NCBI GenBank assembly: GCA_003245715.1
Contig: QKCJ01000018.1
Span: 1-64,000 of the forward strand
DNA length: 64,000 nt
Reading direction: 5' to 3'
DNA from: a bacterium
GTDB taxonomy: Bacteria > Planctomycetota > SZUA-567
Part shown: positions 48,246-57,393 of the stretch, piece after piece
Position numbering within the stretch: the stretch's first letter is position 1
How the letters are laid out: each line of letters begins with the position of its first letter
The notes under the pieces: generated by a model
Told to the model about the DNA's origin: nothing
The model's database searches: none
The model's input: the letters and a program-made list of their open reading frames with translations, nothing else
Made by a program: the position numbers and the translations under genes

Positions 48246-48527
48246 TTAATAACGGGGATTCCCTGTGAGAAAGTACATAAATCTCTGGAGCAGTCCCTGT
48301 TTCTCGTATATTGGTTCCTTGTCACCCAATTTTATAAAACCTGAAACATAATCAAGCCTTATTGTTTGTTTGCATCCACCCAGATAATCGTTGGGGTGTT
48401 TAAGGCGCTCACCCTGCAGATATTTTTTTTCGTTATACTCAATAATCGTAACATCATTAAGGTAGACCGGATCAGCCCCATTGCAGAAGCAAATAAGCAG
48501 CGTTCCGCCGGGCAGGAATTCATCCAT
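48246..48527 (-). CDS. Hypothetical protein
   Basis: A 93-residue soluble protein, strand-rich with several aromatic residues and a short basic C-terminus. No motif recognised. GGAG lies 11 bases before the ATG, longer than ideal. It sits downstream of cheA on the same strand. Confidence 0.6.
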   Translation of the reverse strand: MDEFLPGGTLLICFCNGADPVYLNDVTIIEYNEKKYLQGERLKHPNDYLGGCKQTIRLDYVSGFIKLGDKEPIYEKQGLLQRFMYFLTGNPRY

Positions 48528-48583
48528 ATATATTTTAACTCCACTTTGGTGAAATTGTCAAACCGTTAAACGAGTGTCAATAA

Positions 48584-50800
48584 TTACTGTAGGGAAACGT
48601 TGATAAGTCCTTCTGCGTCCATTACCAGGCCGATGCGTCCGTCTCCCATGACCGCAGCTCCCTGCAGAAATTCCAGCGCGCTGAACTGTTTACCGAGATC
48701 TTTCAGCACCACCGACTGCTGCCCCAGAACATCATCAACCAGAACGCCGCAGGCGCAATTCTTGCTCTCGATAATAATGACCGTCGTCTCGACATCGGAG
48801 GCGTAGTCAGCCTTGAGTCCGAGAACCTGCTCAAGCCGGATAAGCCTGTACAGTTCGCCGCGCACGTCGATAAATTCGCCCTTGCCGGCGACGGTTTTGA
48901 TCTGATCCTTGCGCGGGCGGACAGACTCGCGCACCTCCATTACCGGCATGATATAGCTCTCTGTGCCGACTCTGGCAATCAGCCCGTCAACCACCATCAG
49001 CGTGACCGTCATCGGCAGGGTGATGGTAAAGGATGTACCCTTGCCAAGTACGGTGTCGATGGTTATTGAGCCGCCGAGTTTTTCGATATTGGTCTTTACA
49101 ACGTCCATGCCAACGCCGCGTCCCGAGATGTCGGTGATCTTTTTGGCTGTGGAAACACCGGCACCGAAAATCAGCAGCGCCGTCTCCTGATCTGACATTG
49201 TCCGGGCTTTTTCTGCGGTGATGGTGCCCTTTTCAACGGCCTTGCTGCGGATTGCTTCAAGGTCAAGCCCCCGGCCATCATCCTGAATAACCAGACGGAA
49301 GGTCTCTTCGTCAGCGTTCGCGCGCAGAATAACTGTTCCTGTTTCAGGTTTTCCTGCCTTGATGCGGTCTTCCGGAGATTCCAGGCCATGGTCAAGGGAG
49401 TTGCGGACCATATGTACCAGCGGGTTCTCAAGCCCCTCAAGGAGCGATTTGTCGACCTGGGTGTTATCACCTTCAATAATCAGGTTTACTTTTTTACCGG
49501 TGCTTGAGCAGAGGTCGCGCACAAGTCTTGGCATCTTCTGCATGATGCTGCGTAGCGCAACCCTGCGCACCGCCATCAGGCTCCTCTGCAGATTATTTGA
49601 GAGCTCGTTAAATGAGATATTGGCGTTTTTGAATTCCTGGGTGATATCGCGCACCTGCGGGAATTTCTCAAGTTTCTTCTGCAGGTAATTGAATACTTCG
49701 CTGGCGATGATAAGTTCGCCGACAAAGCCCATAAAGCTGTCAACCTTCTCTTCTTCAACGCGTATGGTCTTGCTGCCGGAGCTGGCTGCGGCTTTCTCTT
49801 CGGCTGCCCTGGCTGTCGGTGCGACAGCGGGCGCAGGTTCTTTCACTTCTTCCTCAACCGCAACAGCAGGCGCTGGTGTACTTTCTGGCATTTTCTCTGC
49901 TGGCTCGTCGACATCAGCGGATACGGCCTTGACCGAGCTGAGCGCGCCGTCAAGACGTTCACGCAGAAGCCCGGCCATCAGGTCGTCAAAACCGATGCCG
50001 GCATTCTGGATGGTTGTAAAGTCATTGTACATCGCGTTAAGATGCTCGGAAAGCGCTTCTGATTTTGCTTTGTCTGCCGAGCCGCGTAAGGCTGAAAGGG
50101 CTTCCATGAAATTTTCGCAGGCATCCTGATCATTTGATGCTTCTGTTACATTATGGACAAAATGCGAGACGGTCTTGAAGTTGTCTGTGATGTCTTGATC
50201 GCCGACAAAGTAAGTGGTTTCAAGTTCCTCGCTTGTGTCGGGGTCCGCCGGCACTACAATGCGGATAAGGTCGTTTACGATACCAGAAAGTTCCTTGAGC
50301 TTGCCCTTGTACTCTTCTGAAATGTCGGAGCTTTGCAGTTCCTTGAACATGCGGTTGACGGTCTTGGCCTGATCGGCGAGGTCGCTGCCGCCGGAGGATA
50401 GCTCGGCATTGAATTTGTCAAGACACTCCTGCTCGGCAGCCGTGAAGGACATGTCCTGCGCGCCTTCGGCGAATTTCTCAAGCATCCCGCGCAGCAGGTC
50501 AACGCCCTGCAGGAGCATGTCAGTAAGTTTCGGGCTTATCACGCGCTTACGGGAGCGGATCTCCTGGAGGATATTCTCCATTGAGTGTGAGAAGTTCTTG
50601 ATGTTGAGGAGGCCGAAGAACGAGGAGTTTCCCTTGATTGAGTGGATCGGGCGGAAGATCCTGTCAACGGTGGAGACGTCTTCGGGCTGTTTTTCGAGTA
50701 TGACAAAAAGCCCATCCAAAGACTCAAGCGCCTCCAGACTCTCAGCAAGAAACTCGCGAACAAGTTCCTGATCCATATCTGAATTATTTGTGTCACTCAT
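48584..50800 (-). CDS. cheA: Chemotaxis histidine kinase CheA
   Basis: A 738-residue kinase. The P1 domain holds the phospho-His H53 (FRPIHSIKGNSSFFG). A long acidic P2-like region and Ala/Pro/Glu linker (about 305-345) follow. P3 dimerisation begins near EEKVDSFMGFVGELI; the P4 ATPase has MVRNSLDHGLE, IQDDGRGLD and ISGRGVGMDVVKTNI; the P5 CheW-like domain ends the protein. A receiver protein and a hybrid kinase lie directly upstream in the same direction. CheW and receptors are not in the window, so the output could be motility or another pathway. Confidence 0.95.
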   Translation of the reverse strand: MSDTNNSDMDQELVREFLAESLEALESLDGLFVILEKQPEDVSTVDRIFRPIHSIKGNSSFFGLLNIKNFSHSMENILQEIRSRKRVISPKLTDMLLQGVDLLRGMLEKFAEGAQDMSFTAAEQECLDKFNAELSSGGSDLADQAKTVNRMFKELQSSDISEEYKGKLKELSGIVNDLIRIVVPADPDTSEELETTYFVGDQDITDNFKTVSHFVHNVTEASNDQDACENFMEALSALRGSADKAKSEALSEHLNAMYNDFTTIQNAGIGFDDLMAGLLRERLDGALSSVKAVSADVDEPAEKMPESTPAPAVAVEEEVKEPAPAVAPTARAAEEKAAASSGSKTIRVEEEKVDSFMGFVGELIIASEVFNYLQKKLEKFPQVRDITQEFKNANISFNELSNNLQRSLMAVRRVALRSIMQKMPRLVRDLCSSTGKKVNLIIEGDNTQVDKSLLEGLENPLVHMVRNSLDHGLESPEDRIKAGKPETGTVILRANADEETFRLVIQDDGRGLDLEAIRSKAVEKGTITAEKARTMSDQETALLIFGAGVSTAKKITDISGRGVGMDVVKTNIEKLGGSITIDTVLGKGTSFTITLPMTVTLMVVDGLIARVGTESYIMPVMEVRESVRPRKDQIKTVAGKGEFIDVRGELYRLIRLEQVLGLKADYASDVETTVIIIESKNCACGVLVDDVLGQQSVVLKDLGKQFSALEFLQGAAVMGDGRIGLVMDAEGLINVSLQ

Positions 50801-50813
50801 GTCTTTTTCCTAA

Positions 50814-51269
50814 TTAACCCTGACGGCTTCTGGTCATGCTGGCCATAAGTTTCTTCCATTTGTTGAGCTTTGCGATAGCTTCGTCAACAGATTCCTTGAG
50901 GTTGTCAAGGTCTGCCAGTGGCTTGAGGAAGCAGTCGTCAGCCCCAAGTCGCAGACAGGTCAGGATGTTATCAAGTGTCACATAGCCTGTAACCATAATA
51001 ACCTGAATCATGCCGTTGTATTCCTTGATTCTTGAGAGCAGCTCGATTCCGGTCATCCCCGGCATGGCAATGTCAGAGATGACAATCAGGTAATTACCTT
51101 CATGGATCATCTTGAGCGCGGTGTAGGGATCGTTGGTGATATCCACATCATAACCCTCAAACGCAAAGTAGCGCTTGAGCGTTGAGGTGATATCCTTTTC
51201 ATCGTCAACTATAAGGATCTTGCAGTTACTGTTGACTGTCTCCTGTGAGGATGAATCATTGTGAGGCAT
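50814..51269 (-). CDS. Single-domain response regulator
   Basis: A 151-residue receiver: IVDDEKD, phospho-acceptor D66 in VISDIAMPGMTG, MVTGYVT and FLKPLADLD. A short helical tail follows. The ATG at 51269 has GGAG five bases ahead; an in-frame TTG 15 bases upstream is unlikely. It lies between cheA (13-base gap) and the hybrid kinase (42-base gap) and is probably their partner. Confidence 0.92.
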   Translation of the reverse strand: MPHNDSSSQETVNSNCKILIVDDEKDITSTLKRYFAFEGYDVDITNDPYTALKMIHEGNYLIVISDIAMPGMTGIELLSRIKEYNGMIQVIMVTGYVTLDNILTCLRLGADDCFLKPLADLDNLKESVDEAIAKLNKWKKLMASMTRSRQG

Positions 51270-51311
51270 TGTCTCTCCATTCAATACAGGTTAAGTGTCA
51301 GGTACAGGTTA

Positions 51312-53348
51312 TTATACTTTTTTATTCAGTGCCAGGTCCGAAATACAGTCAAGCAATGCGTTTAATTTGCACGGCTTTAAAAATACTTGTTTTGCCCCGA
51401 GATTGAGCAGGCATTCCTTGAAATCTTTTCCGGAATGGTCGCTGATTACAATGATCTGGGCCGTTTTGCCGGCTGGTTCATTACTCAGCTGCTCAAGAAC
51501 TTCAAGACAGTCCATATCAGGAAGCGCGGAATCAAGAACAATTACCGAAGGCTTGCATTTATCGACCTCTTCAAGCAGTTTTTCGGCAGAGTCCGCCATC
51601 CGTATTATATAGGTTCCCAGAGATTGCAAGCCTGTCTCAAGGGTGCGGTATGCGCTCTCCCTGGTCTCGGCAATCAGGATAACCGGCTGTTTGGGCTCGT
51701 GTTCGACGGTGTTCTGGTTGGGCAAAAACAGTTTGAAGCAAGTTCCCCAGTCGCCATCAAGCTCGGTCTCGATACTGAGTGAGCCGCCGTGGCTTCTGGC
51801 GATGCCAAGTGAAATGCTCAGACCCAGACCGGTTCCGCGGTCAACGGGCTTGGTCGTGAAAAACGGGTCGAAGATTTTCTGTTTAACTTCATCCGGGATG
51901 CCTTGCCCATTGTCATAGATAAGTATCTCCACCCCGTCAGGTATGGCTCTGGTTGAAATCTTGACCTTTGGTGTGGGGCGGTCTTCAATGGCATCGGCGG
52001 CATTGACCAGAAGATTGACCAGCACCTGCGTGATCTGCTGTTCACTGCACTTGATTTTCGGCAGAGGGGTGAAGTCTTTCTCAAGCTCGACCCCGAGGCG
52101 CAGGCGGTTACTGATCAGGTTAAGAGCGTGTTCAATGCAGATTTCCGGGTCGATTACGCTCATCTCTTCATGGGCGGTGTCAGTCCGGGCAAAGGAGCGC
52201 AGGCCGCTGGTGATGCGGGTGATGCGGTCTGTGCCGACCATCATGTCATGCAGCAGTACCGGTGTCTCCTCAACCGCGAAACGCAGCTTTGAGTTGGTGT
52301 CAGCTTCGCCGGCGATTTTGGCAAGGTGTGGCTCAAGTATCTGCCAGAACTTTTCAAGGGTCTGAAGATTGCCGCGGATAAAAGTGTTGGGATTATTGAT
52401 CTCATGCGCGAGGCCGGCTACAAGCACACCAAGTGTCGCCATGCGGTCAGCGTGGATGAGGGCGCGATTCTTCTCTTCAAGGTTAGCCAGCGCGTCTTCA
52501 AGCCCTTCGGCATAACGCTGCAGCTCGCGGTTTTTATATTTAAGGTCACGCATGAGCTGGCGGTTACTGCGTTTTAGGTTGATATGTTCCCGGGCGCGCT
52601 CGACAGTGGTCAGCAGAGATTCGCTGTCGGTGAACGGCTTGGTTATGTAATCATACGCGCCGTAGCGGATCGCTTCCGCAGCGTTCTCGACAGAGGCGTA
52701 ACCGGTGATAATTACAATCGCGGTGTTGATGTTGGCCTCGCGCGCGTAACGCAGAACGTCAAGTCCGCTGGCGTAGGGCATGTTGATGTCGGTAAACATC
52801 AGCTCGAAGAAACCGGTGTCAAGCGCGGCCATCGCCTCTTCGCCATCGCGCACCGCCATTACGATATGCCCCTCGTCAAGCATCAGTTCTTCAAGATAGG
52901 TTCGCACCACATCCTCGTCATCGGCAATCAGAAAACGCATTCCCGTTTCATCCTGATTGACCTCGCCGGTGATGCGGCGGTACAATTCCTTGCAGGCATT
53001 GTTGGCGAATTCGGCATAATCGGAAGGGGCTTTGCGGCCCTCGGCGATCATGTTCTCAATTGCCAGATAAAAACGCAGGCAGTCAAAGACCTCGCGCGCT
53101 GCTCCGGCGGCAAAACTGTTGAGCTGGTGCTGGCTGCGCAGGACATCGATAAATGACTTGCAGATTCTGGCAAAAGAGCTAAGCTCAAGCGCCCGCGCTT
53201 CCTTGCAGATATATTCAACCCGCCGGCAGGTCGATTCGATCTGCTGGTGTGAGATATGCGGTTTGTCTCCGGTCAGAAAGAGTTCTGCCTCGGAGAAGCG
53301 TTCGTCGCATATTCTTGAGAATTCCGCTAACGATTGTATGGCTGACAT
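51312..53348 (-). CDS. Hybrid sensor histidine kinase with two receiver domains
   Basis: A 678-residue cytoplasmic protein without membrane segments. Order: helical N-terminal domain (1-125), receiver 1 (about 137-255, D187 in FTDINMPYASG), coiled coil (about 255-300), HisKA (H315 in GLAHEINNPN), ATPase (to about 535, with LVNAADAI and GTGLGLSISLGIA), receiver 2 (about 555-678, with VLDSALPDMD). Receiver 2 starts IAETRES, lacking the usual acidic pair, so it may be poorly phosphorylated. The start at 53348 follows AGGGA. Confidence 0.92.
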   Translation of the reverse strand: MSAIQSLAEFSRICDERFSEAELFLTGDKPHISHQQIESTCRRVEYICKEARALELSSFARICKSFIDVLRSQHQLNSFAAGAAREVFDCLRFYLAIENMIAEGRKAPSDYAEFANNACKELYRRITGEVNQDETGMRFLIADDEDVVRTYLEELMLDEGHIVMAVRDGEEAMAALDTGFFELMFTDINMPYASGLDVLRYAREANINTAIVIITGYASVENAAEAIRYGAYDYITKPFTDSESLLTTVERAREHINLKRSNRQLMRDLKYKNRELQRYAEGLEDALANLEEKNRALIHADRMATLGVLVAGLAHEINNPNTFIRGNLQTLEKFWQILEPHLAKIAGEADTNSKLRFAVEETPVLLHDMMVGTDRITRITSGLRSFARTDTAHEEMSVIDPEICIEHALNLISNRLRLGVELEKDFTPLPKIKCSEQQITQVLVNLLVNAADAIEDRPTPKVKISTRAIPDGVEILIYDNGQGIPDEVKQKIFDPFFTTKPVDRGTGLGLSISLGIARSHGGSLSIETELDGDWGTCFKLFLPNQNTVEHEPKQPVILIAETRESAYRTLETGLQSLGTYIIRMADSAEKLLEEVDKCKPSVIVLDSALPDMDCLEVLEQLSNEPAGKTAQIIVISDHSGKDFKECLLNLGAKQVFLKPCKLNALLDCISDLALNKKV

Positions 53349-53376
53349 TTTGTGTCCCTGCACGATGCCGTTTATT

Positions 53377-54372
53377 TTAATTGTTAATTTTTTTCGAGAT
53401 TTCGTCCCAGACCGTCTCCGGTAGACCCGCCCCGATCTGCTGGACAACCTCTGCCCCGAGTAATGAGCCGATCTCGCCGCACTCGGCAAGAGTCATGCCT
53501 CTGAGGTATCCATAGAGAAAACCTGCTGCAAAGAAATCACCCGCGCCGGTTGTGTCCACTACCGAATCAGCCGGAACCGGTTCGATCTTTACAGGTTCCT
53601 GCCCCTCGCCTTTCACCCAGGCCCCTTTTGCCCCGATCTTGACTACTGCAACAGAGCAGCACTTGGACAGCTCCTCAAGCCCGACCAGCGGATCAGCACT
53701 GCCACAGAACGCTCGGCTTTCATCTTCATTGGCAAAGACAATATCAACATGGTTAGTGAGCAGGCTAAAAAGCATGCTTTCAGACGCCGCAACAACTTCA
53801 AACGAACCAAGGTCGATACTTACCAGACAGCCTGCCTGCTTTGCGCTCTGGATGACTTTCTGCGCAAGGGCAGGGTTGAAGAGGAGGTATCCTTCAATAT
53901 GTGCCAGATAGATCCCTTCAAAATCCCTGGGGGTTATTTCATCAGCATCAAGCAGCAGCGCCGCGCCAAGATCAGTACGCATCGTTCTTTCGGAATCGGG
54001 TGTAATCAGGCTTACGCAGCGGGCGGTCGCATGGTCAAGGGCGTATTTGAATCTGCTTGAGTCGCCGTTGCATTTTTCAAATGAGCAGCGGTAATAATCG
54101 CCGTCTTCGTCTTTTCCCAGTTTGCCCAGAAACGAGCATTTTGCCCCCATCTTGGCCAGTGCGAAGGTGGTATTACCCGCAGAGCCGCCCGGAGCGCGGA
54201 CAATAGTCCCGTTAAGCTGGTTTACGATTTCCTGCATAACCTCTGAAGAAACCAGTTCCATCCCGCCCTTGTCACCATGAATTGTCTTGATAAAGTCCTC
54301 ACTGACCTGTGCCAGCAGGTCAACTACGGGAGAACCGACTCCGATCATGGTACCTTTGAAAGTGTTATCCAT
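53377..54372 (-). CDS. PfkB-family carbohydrate/nucleoside kinase
   Basis: A 331-residue ribokinase-fold enzyme. The N-terminal GVGSPVVDLLA, the substrate-site GGSAGNTTFALAKMG and the C-terminal DTTGAGDFFAAGFLYG, with catalytic Asp, are complete. The overall pattern is close to adenosine kinase and related sugar kinases. I place the start at 54372 (MDNTFKGT); the longer frame to 54414 lacks a ribosome site. Confidence 0.88.
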   Translation of the reverse strand: MDNTFKGTMIGVGSPVVDLLAQVSEDFIKTIHGDKGGMELVSSEVMQEIVNQLNGTIVRAPGGSAGNTTFALAKMGAKCSFLGKLGKDEDGDYYRCSFEKCNGDSSRFKYALDHATARCVSLITPDSERTMRTDLGAALLLDADEITPRDFEGIYLAHIEGYLLFNPALAQKVIQSAKQAGCLVSIDLGSFEVVAASESMLFSLLTNHVDIVFANEDESRAFCGSADPLVGLEELSKCCSVAVVKIGAKGAWVKGEGQEPVKIEPVPADSVVDTTGAGDFFAAGFLYGYLRGMTLAECGEIGSLLGAEVVQQIGAGLPETVWDEISKKINN

Positions 54373-54621
54373 TAAAAAAAACGCTCCGCTTATCTCTGGG
54401 TTAATTAAAAACAAAAAACGAAGTATAAGATATCACATTATTCTGTGACTATTTTTTGCCAATCAGTGCGATATTTTTTTATATACCCATATATAATAGT
54501 AGTCATTAATGTTTTTTTGGCAATTATTTTTTGACCATCGTTGAATAATTTTCAACCTCCGGCATATTGGCTAATTTTCTGGCAAATGGCCGGGTGCGGG
54601 AGTAGGTAATTCAAAGTTGTC

Positions 54622-54649
54622 TTGAAAAAAATAAATTCTTTCATAAAAT
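54622..54649 (+). promoter_or_regulatory. Promoter of glgX
   Basis: TTGAAA (54622-54627) and TAAAAT (54644-54649) with a 16-base spacer, about 100 bases before the gene. The rest of the 378-base gap (54373-54750) is AT-rich without other clear signals. Confidence 0.5.
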
Positions 54650-54750
54650 CATTGCAGCTTGCGGACGTTCCTGATTTGGACTTCCGGTAAAATGAGCGCA
54701 CGGCTTTAATTCGGGCTGTTTTTCTCCAGGCAAGGCAGAAAGAAATAGTT

Positions 54751-56823
54751 ATGAGCGACAGGACAGTAAATGGTTATAGGGTCTTTAGGGGTTTTCCCCT
54801 TCCCTTTGGCGCAAGCCACACTGCAGACGGGGTTAATTATTCGATTTTCTCAAAAAACGCAACCGGAGCCACCCTTGTCCTCTTCAAGAGCGGGCTGGTC
54901 GAGGCGCAGGCAGAAATTGAGCTTGACCCGGAGAATAACCGTACCGGCAATGTCTGGCACGTTGAAGTCGGTGGGGCAGACGCGAGTGTCCGCTACGGCT
55001 GGAGGATGGCCGGTCCTTACGACCCCCAGCAGGGGCATCTCTTTAACAAAGACCGTATTCTGCTTGATCCTTATGCCTCAGCCATTACCGGCGGGGCGGT
55101 CTGGGGCGAGCCTGATATCCGCCATGGTGAGGATCCTGAGGGGCAGGATAATCAATTTCTGCGCCGTTCTGCGCTGGCGCCGGCGGAATTTGAGTGGGGC
55201 AATACCCGTCCGCCGCATCACCACCTTGAGGACAGCGTTATTTACGAGCTGCATCTGCGCGGTTTTACCATTCACCCGTCTTCGGGGGTGGTCAAGCCCG
55301 GAACCTATCTTGGCCTGACCGAAAAAATCCCATATCTCAAGGAGCTCGGCGTCACGGCTGTGGAGCTGATGCCGGTCTTTGAATTTGATGAGAACGAGCA
55401 TATGCGCCACGCCAAATCCGGTGAGATTCTGCGTAACTACTGGGGTTATTCACCGGTATCATTCTTTGCGCCCAAGGCCAGTTATTCCAGTAACGGCCGC
55501 GACGGGCAGCAGGTAAATGAGTTCAGGCAGATGATAAAGAACTTCCATGACGCGGGGATTGAGGTTTATCTTGATGTTGTCTTCAATCACACCGCTGAGG
55601 GCGATGAGCGCGGGCCGACGTTGTCATTCCGCGGGATTGATAACGCGACCTTCTATATCCTTGATGAGGACGGCAAGTATAAAAATTACTCAGGCTGCGG
55701 CAACACCGTAAACTGTAACGACCCCAACACCCGCGCGTTGATTATTGACAGTCTGCGTTACTGGGTGGCGCATATGCGTGTGGACGGTTTCCGTTTTGAT
55801 CTGGCCTCGATTCTTGGCCGTGGTGAGGATGGCGAGGTGCTTAAAGACCCGCCGCTGTTGGAGCGTATCGCTAATGATCCGGTCTTGGCTGATACCAAGC
55901 TGATTGCCGAGGCGTGGGACGCTGCGGGGCTTAACCAGGTCGGCAAGTTTCCGGGATTTGGCCGCTGTTCGGAGTGGAACGGTTATTACCGTGATAATGT
56001 GCGGATGTTCTGGCGCGGGGATGAGGGGATGGTCAGCGCGCTCGCTAGCCGCATCTGTGGTTCGGACGATCTGTACAAGACCAGCACCCGTCAGAGTATC
56101 AATTTCATAACTGCCCACGATGGCTTCACCTTAAATGACCTTGTTTCATATAATGGCAAGCACAACGAGGCTAATGGCGAGGAGAACCGGGATGGTGAGA
56201 ATCATAACCACTCGATGAATTTTGGTGTGGAAGGCCCGACTGATGACCATAATGTAAACCGCCGGCGGATGCGGATGATGAAGAATATGCTCTCGACGCT
56301 GCTGCTCAGTCAGGGAGTGCCGATGATTCTTGGCGGCGATGAATTTGCGCGTACCCAGAAGGGAAATAATAACGCCTACTGTCAGGACAATGATATCAGC
56401 TGGGTTGACTGGGAGTTGTGTGACAAAAACGCCGGGCTGGTGCGGTTTGTGCGTCTGATGATAAAACTGCGCCGCGAGCTGCCGTCACTGCGTCGGCGGA
56501 ATTTTTTCAAGGACGGCGTGGGAATAAGTTGGCATGGCGAGAAGCGCAACAAGGCCGACTGGGGTAGCGAGGCCAAGTGGCTGGCGTTTATGCTTGACTC
56601 ACTTGAGGACTGCCCGCATTTATATGTAATGATGAACGCCTCGCAGGATTACCGTCATTTTGCCGTGCCGCACGTTGGTAAGGAATGGGTTGTTTACGCC
56701 GACACGCATCATTCTTCGCCTGATGATATCTGCGAAGATATTGAGAACGCAACAGTAGTCGGCTACGAGCATAAAAAATACCGCGTCCATCCGCAAAGCA
56801 CGGTAGTGCTGATTACGAGGTAA
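54751..56823 (+). CDS. glgX: Glycogen debranching enzyme GlgX (isoamylase type)
   Basis: A 690-residue GH13 enzyme hydrolysing alpha-1,6 branches of limit glycogen. An N-terminal CBM48 domain (about 10-130, PFGASHTADGVNYSIFS) precedes the barrel: YWGYSPVSFFAP, DVVFNHTAEG, nucleophile Asp in VDGFRFDLASILG, acid Glu in IAEAWDAAG, and stabilising Asp in ITAHDGFTLNDL. The ribosome site is weak. It stands alone; other glg genes are not nearby. Confidence 0.95.
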   Translation: MSDRTVNGYRVFRGFPLPFGASHTADGVNYSIFSKNATGATLVLFKSGLVEAQAEIELDPENNRTGNVWHVEVGGADASVRYGWRMAGPYDPQQGHLFNKDRILLDPYASAITGGAVWGEPDIRHGEDPEGQDNQFLRRSALAPAEFEWGNTRPPHHHLEDSVIYELHLRGFTIHPSSGVVKPGTYLGLTEKIPYLKELGVTAVELMPVFEFDENEHMRHAKSGEILRNYWGYSPVSFFAPKASYSSNGRDGQQVNEFRQMIKNFHDAGIEVYLDVVFNHTAEGDERGPTLSFRGIDNATFYILDEDGKYKNYSGCGNTVNCNDPNTRALIIDSLRYWVAHMRVDGFRFDLASILGRGEDGEVLKDPPLLERIANDPVLADTKLIAEAWDAAGLNQVGKFPGFGRCSEWNGYYRDNVRMFWRGDEGMVSALASRICGSDDLYKTSTRQSINFITAHDGFTLNDLVSYNGKHNEANGEENRDGENHNHSMNFGVEGPTDDHNVNRRRMRMMKNMLSTLLLSQGVPMILGGDEFARTQKGNNNAYCQDNDISWVDWELCDKNAGLVRFVRLMIKLRRELPSLRRRNFFKDGVGISWHGEKRNKADWGSEAKWLAFMLDSLEDCPHLYVMMNASQDYRHFAVPHVGKEWVVYADTHHSSPDDICEDIENATVVGYEHKKYRVHPQSTVVLITR

Positions 56824-56826
56824 TTC

Positions 56827-57393
56827 ATGATGGATGACGCCGCTTCGGAAATTGAGGATAGCGCTATCTGGATTATTGGAGAATATTTAGAGTCGATTTT
56901 AGACGAAGTGAGTTTGTATTCCTTTATTGCCGAGTATTCAGAGAGAAGATGGACATTTCGGTTTTGGGATGCAATCTTCAAAATTAAAGAGCGGCGGAAA
57001 AAGAAGGTTGTGCGAAAGGTTAGAAGGATTGTTGTTAAGAGCCTTTTATGTCTGAAAAATCTTGATGATATTGCTGTGGGGCTATCGTATGATGATGCTA
57101 AATTTGCTTATGCGATGATTGGGAAATTGATTTTCTGTTACCATAGGCCATTAATGTCGCGTCTGGCAATTGATTATATGATTTGTTATTGTACAGATGT
57201 CTTGTTGCCAAAACAGTCAGATCCAATGAAGGACGAATTATTCAGGCCGCTGATTGAAACAGGTGAAGCTGTTTTTAAGAGATTAAAAGAAAATGATTCT
57301 GTGATTGCTGAGTCGCAGATCATTGATATTCTGGAAAGTTTCAGCGACTCAGTTGCGATGATTTCCCTACCGCCGCAGATACGCGAGTTGTGA
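56827..57393 (+). CDS. Hypothetical AT-rich protein
   Basis: A 188-residue soluble, mainly helical protein with a basic patch near residues 50-70 (KERRKKKVVRKVRRIVVK). No motif recognised. It starts three bases after the glgX stop with GAGGT upstream, yet its codon use is far more AT-rich than glgX. Its last 27 bases overlap the convergent HPr-like gene. Base composition suggests recent insertion. Confidence 0.65.
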   Translation: MMDDAASEIEDSAIWIIGEYLESILDEVSLYSFIAEYSERRWTFRFWDAIFKIKERRKKKVVRKVRRIVVKSLLCLKNLDDIAVGLSYDDAKFAYAMIGKLIFCYHRPLMSRLAIDYMICYCTDVLLPKQSDPMKDELFRPLIETGEAVFKRLKENDSVIAESQIIDILESFSDSVAMISLPPQIREL

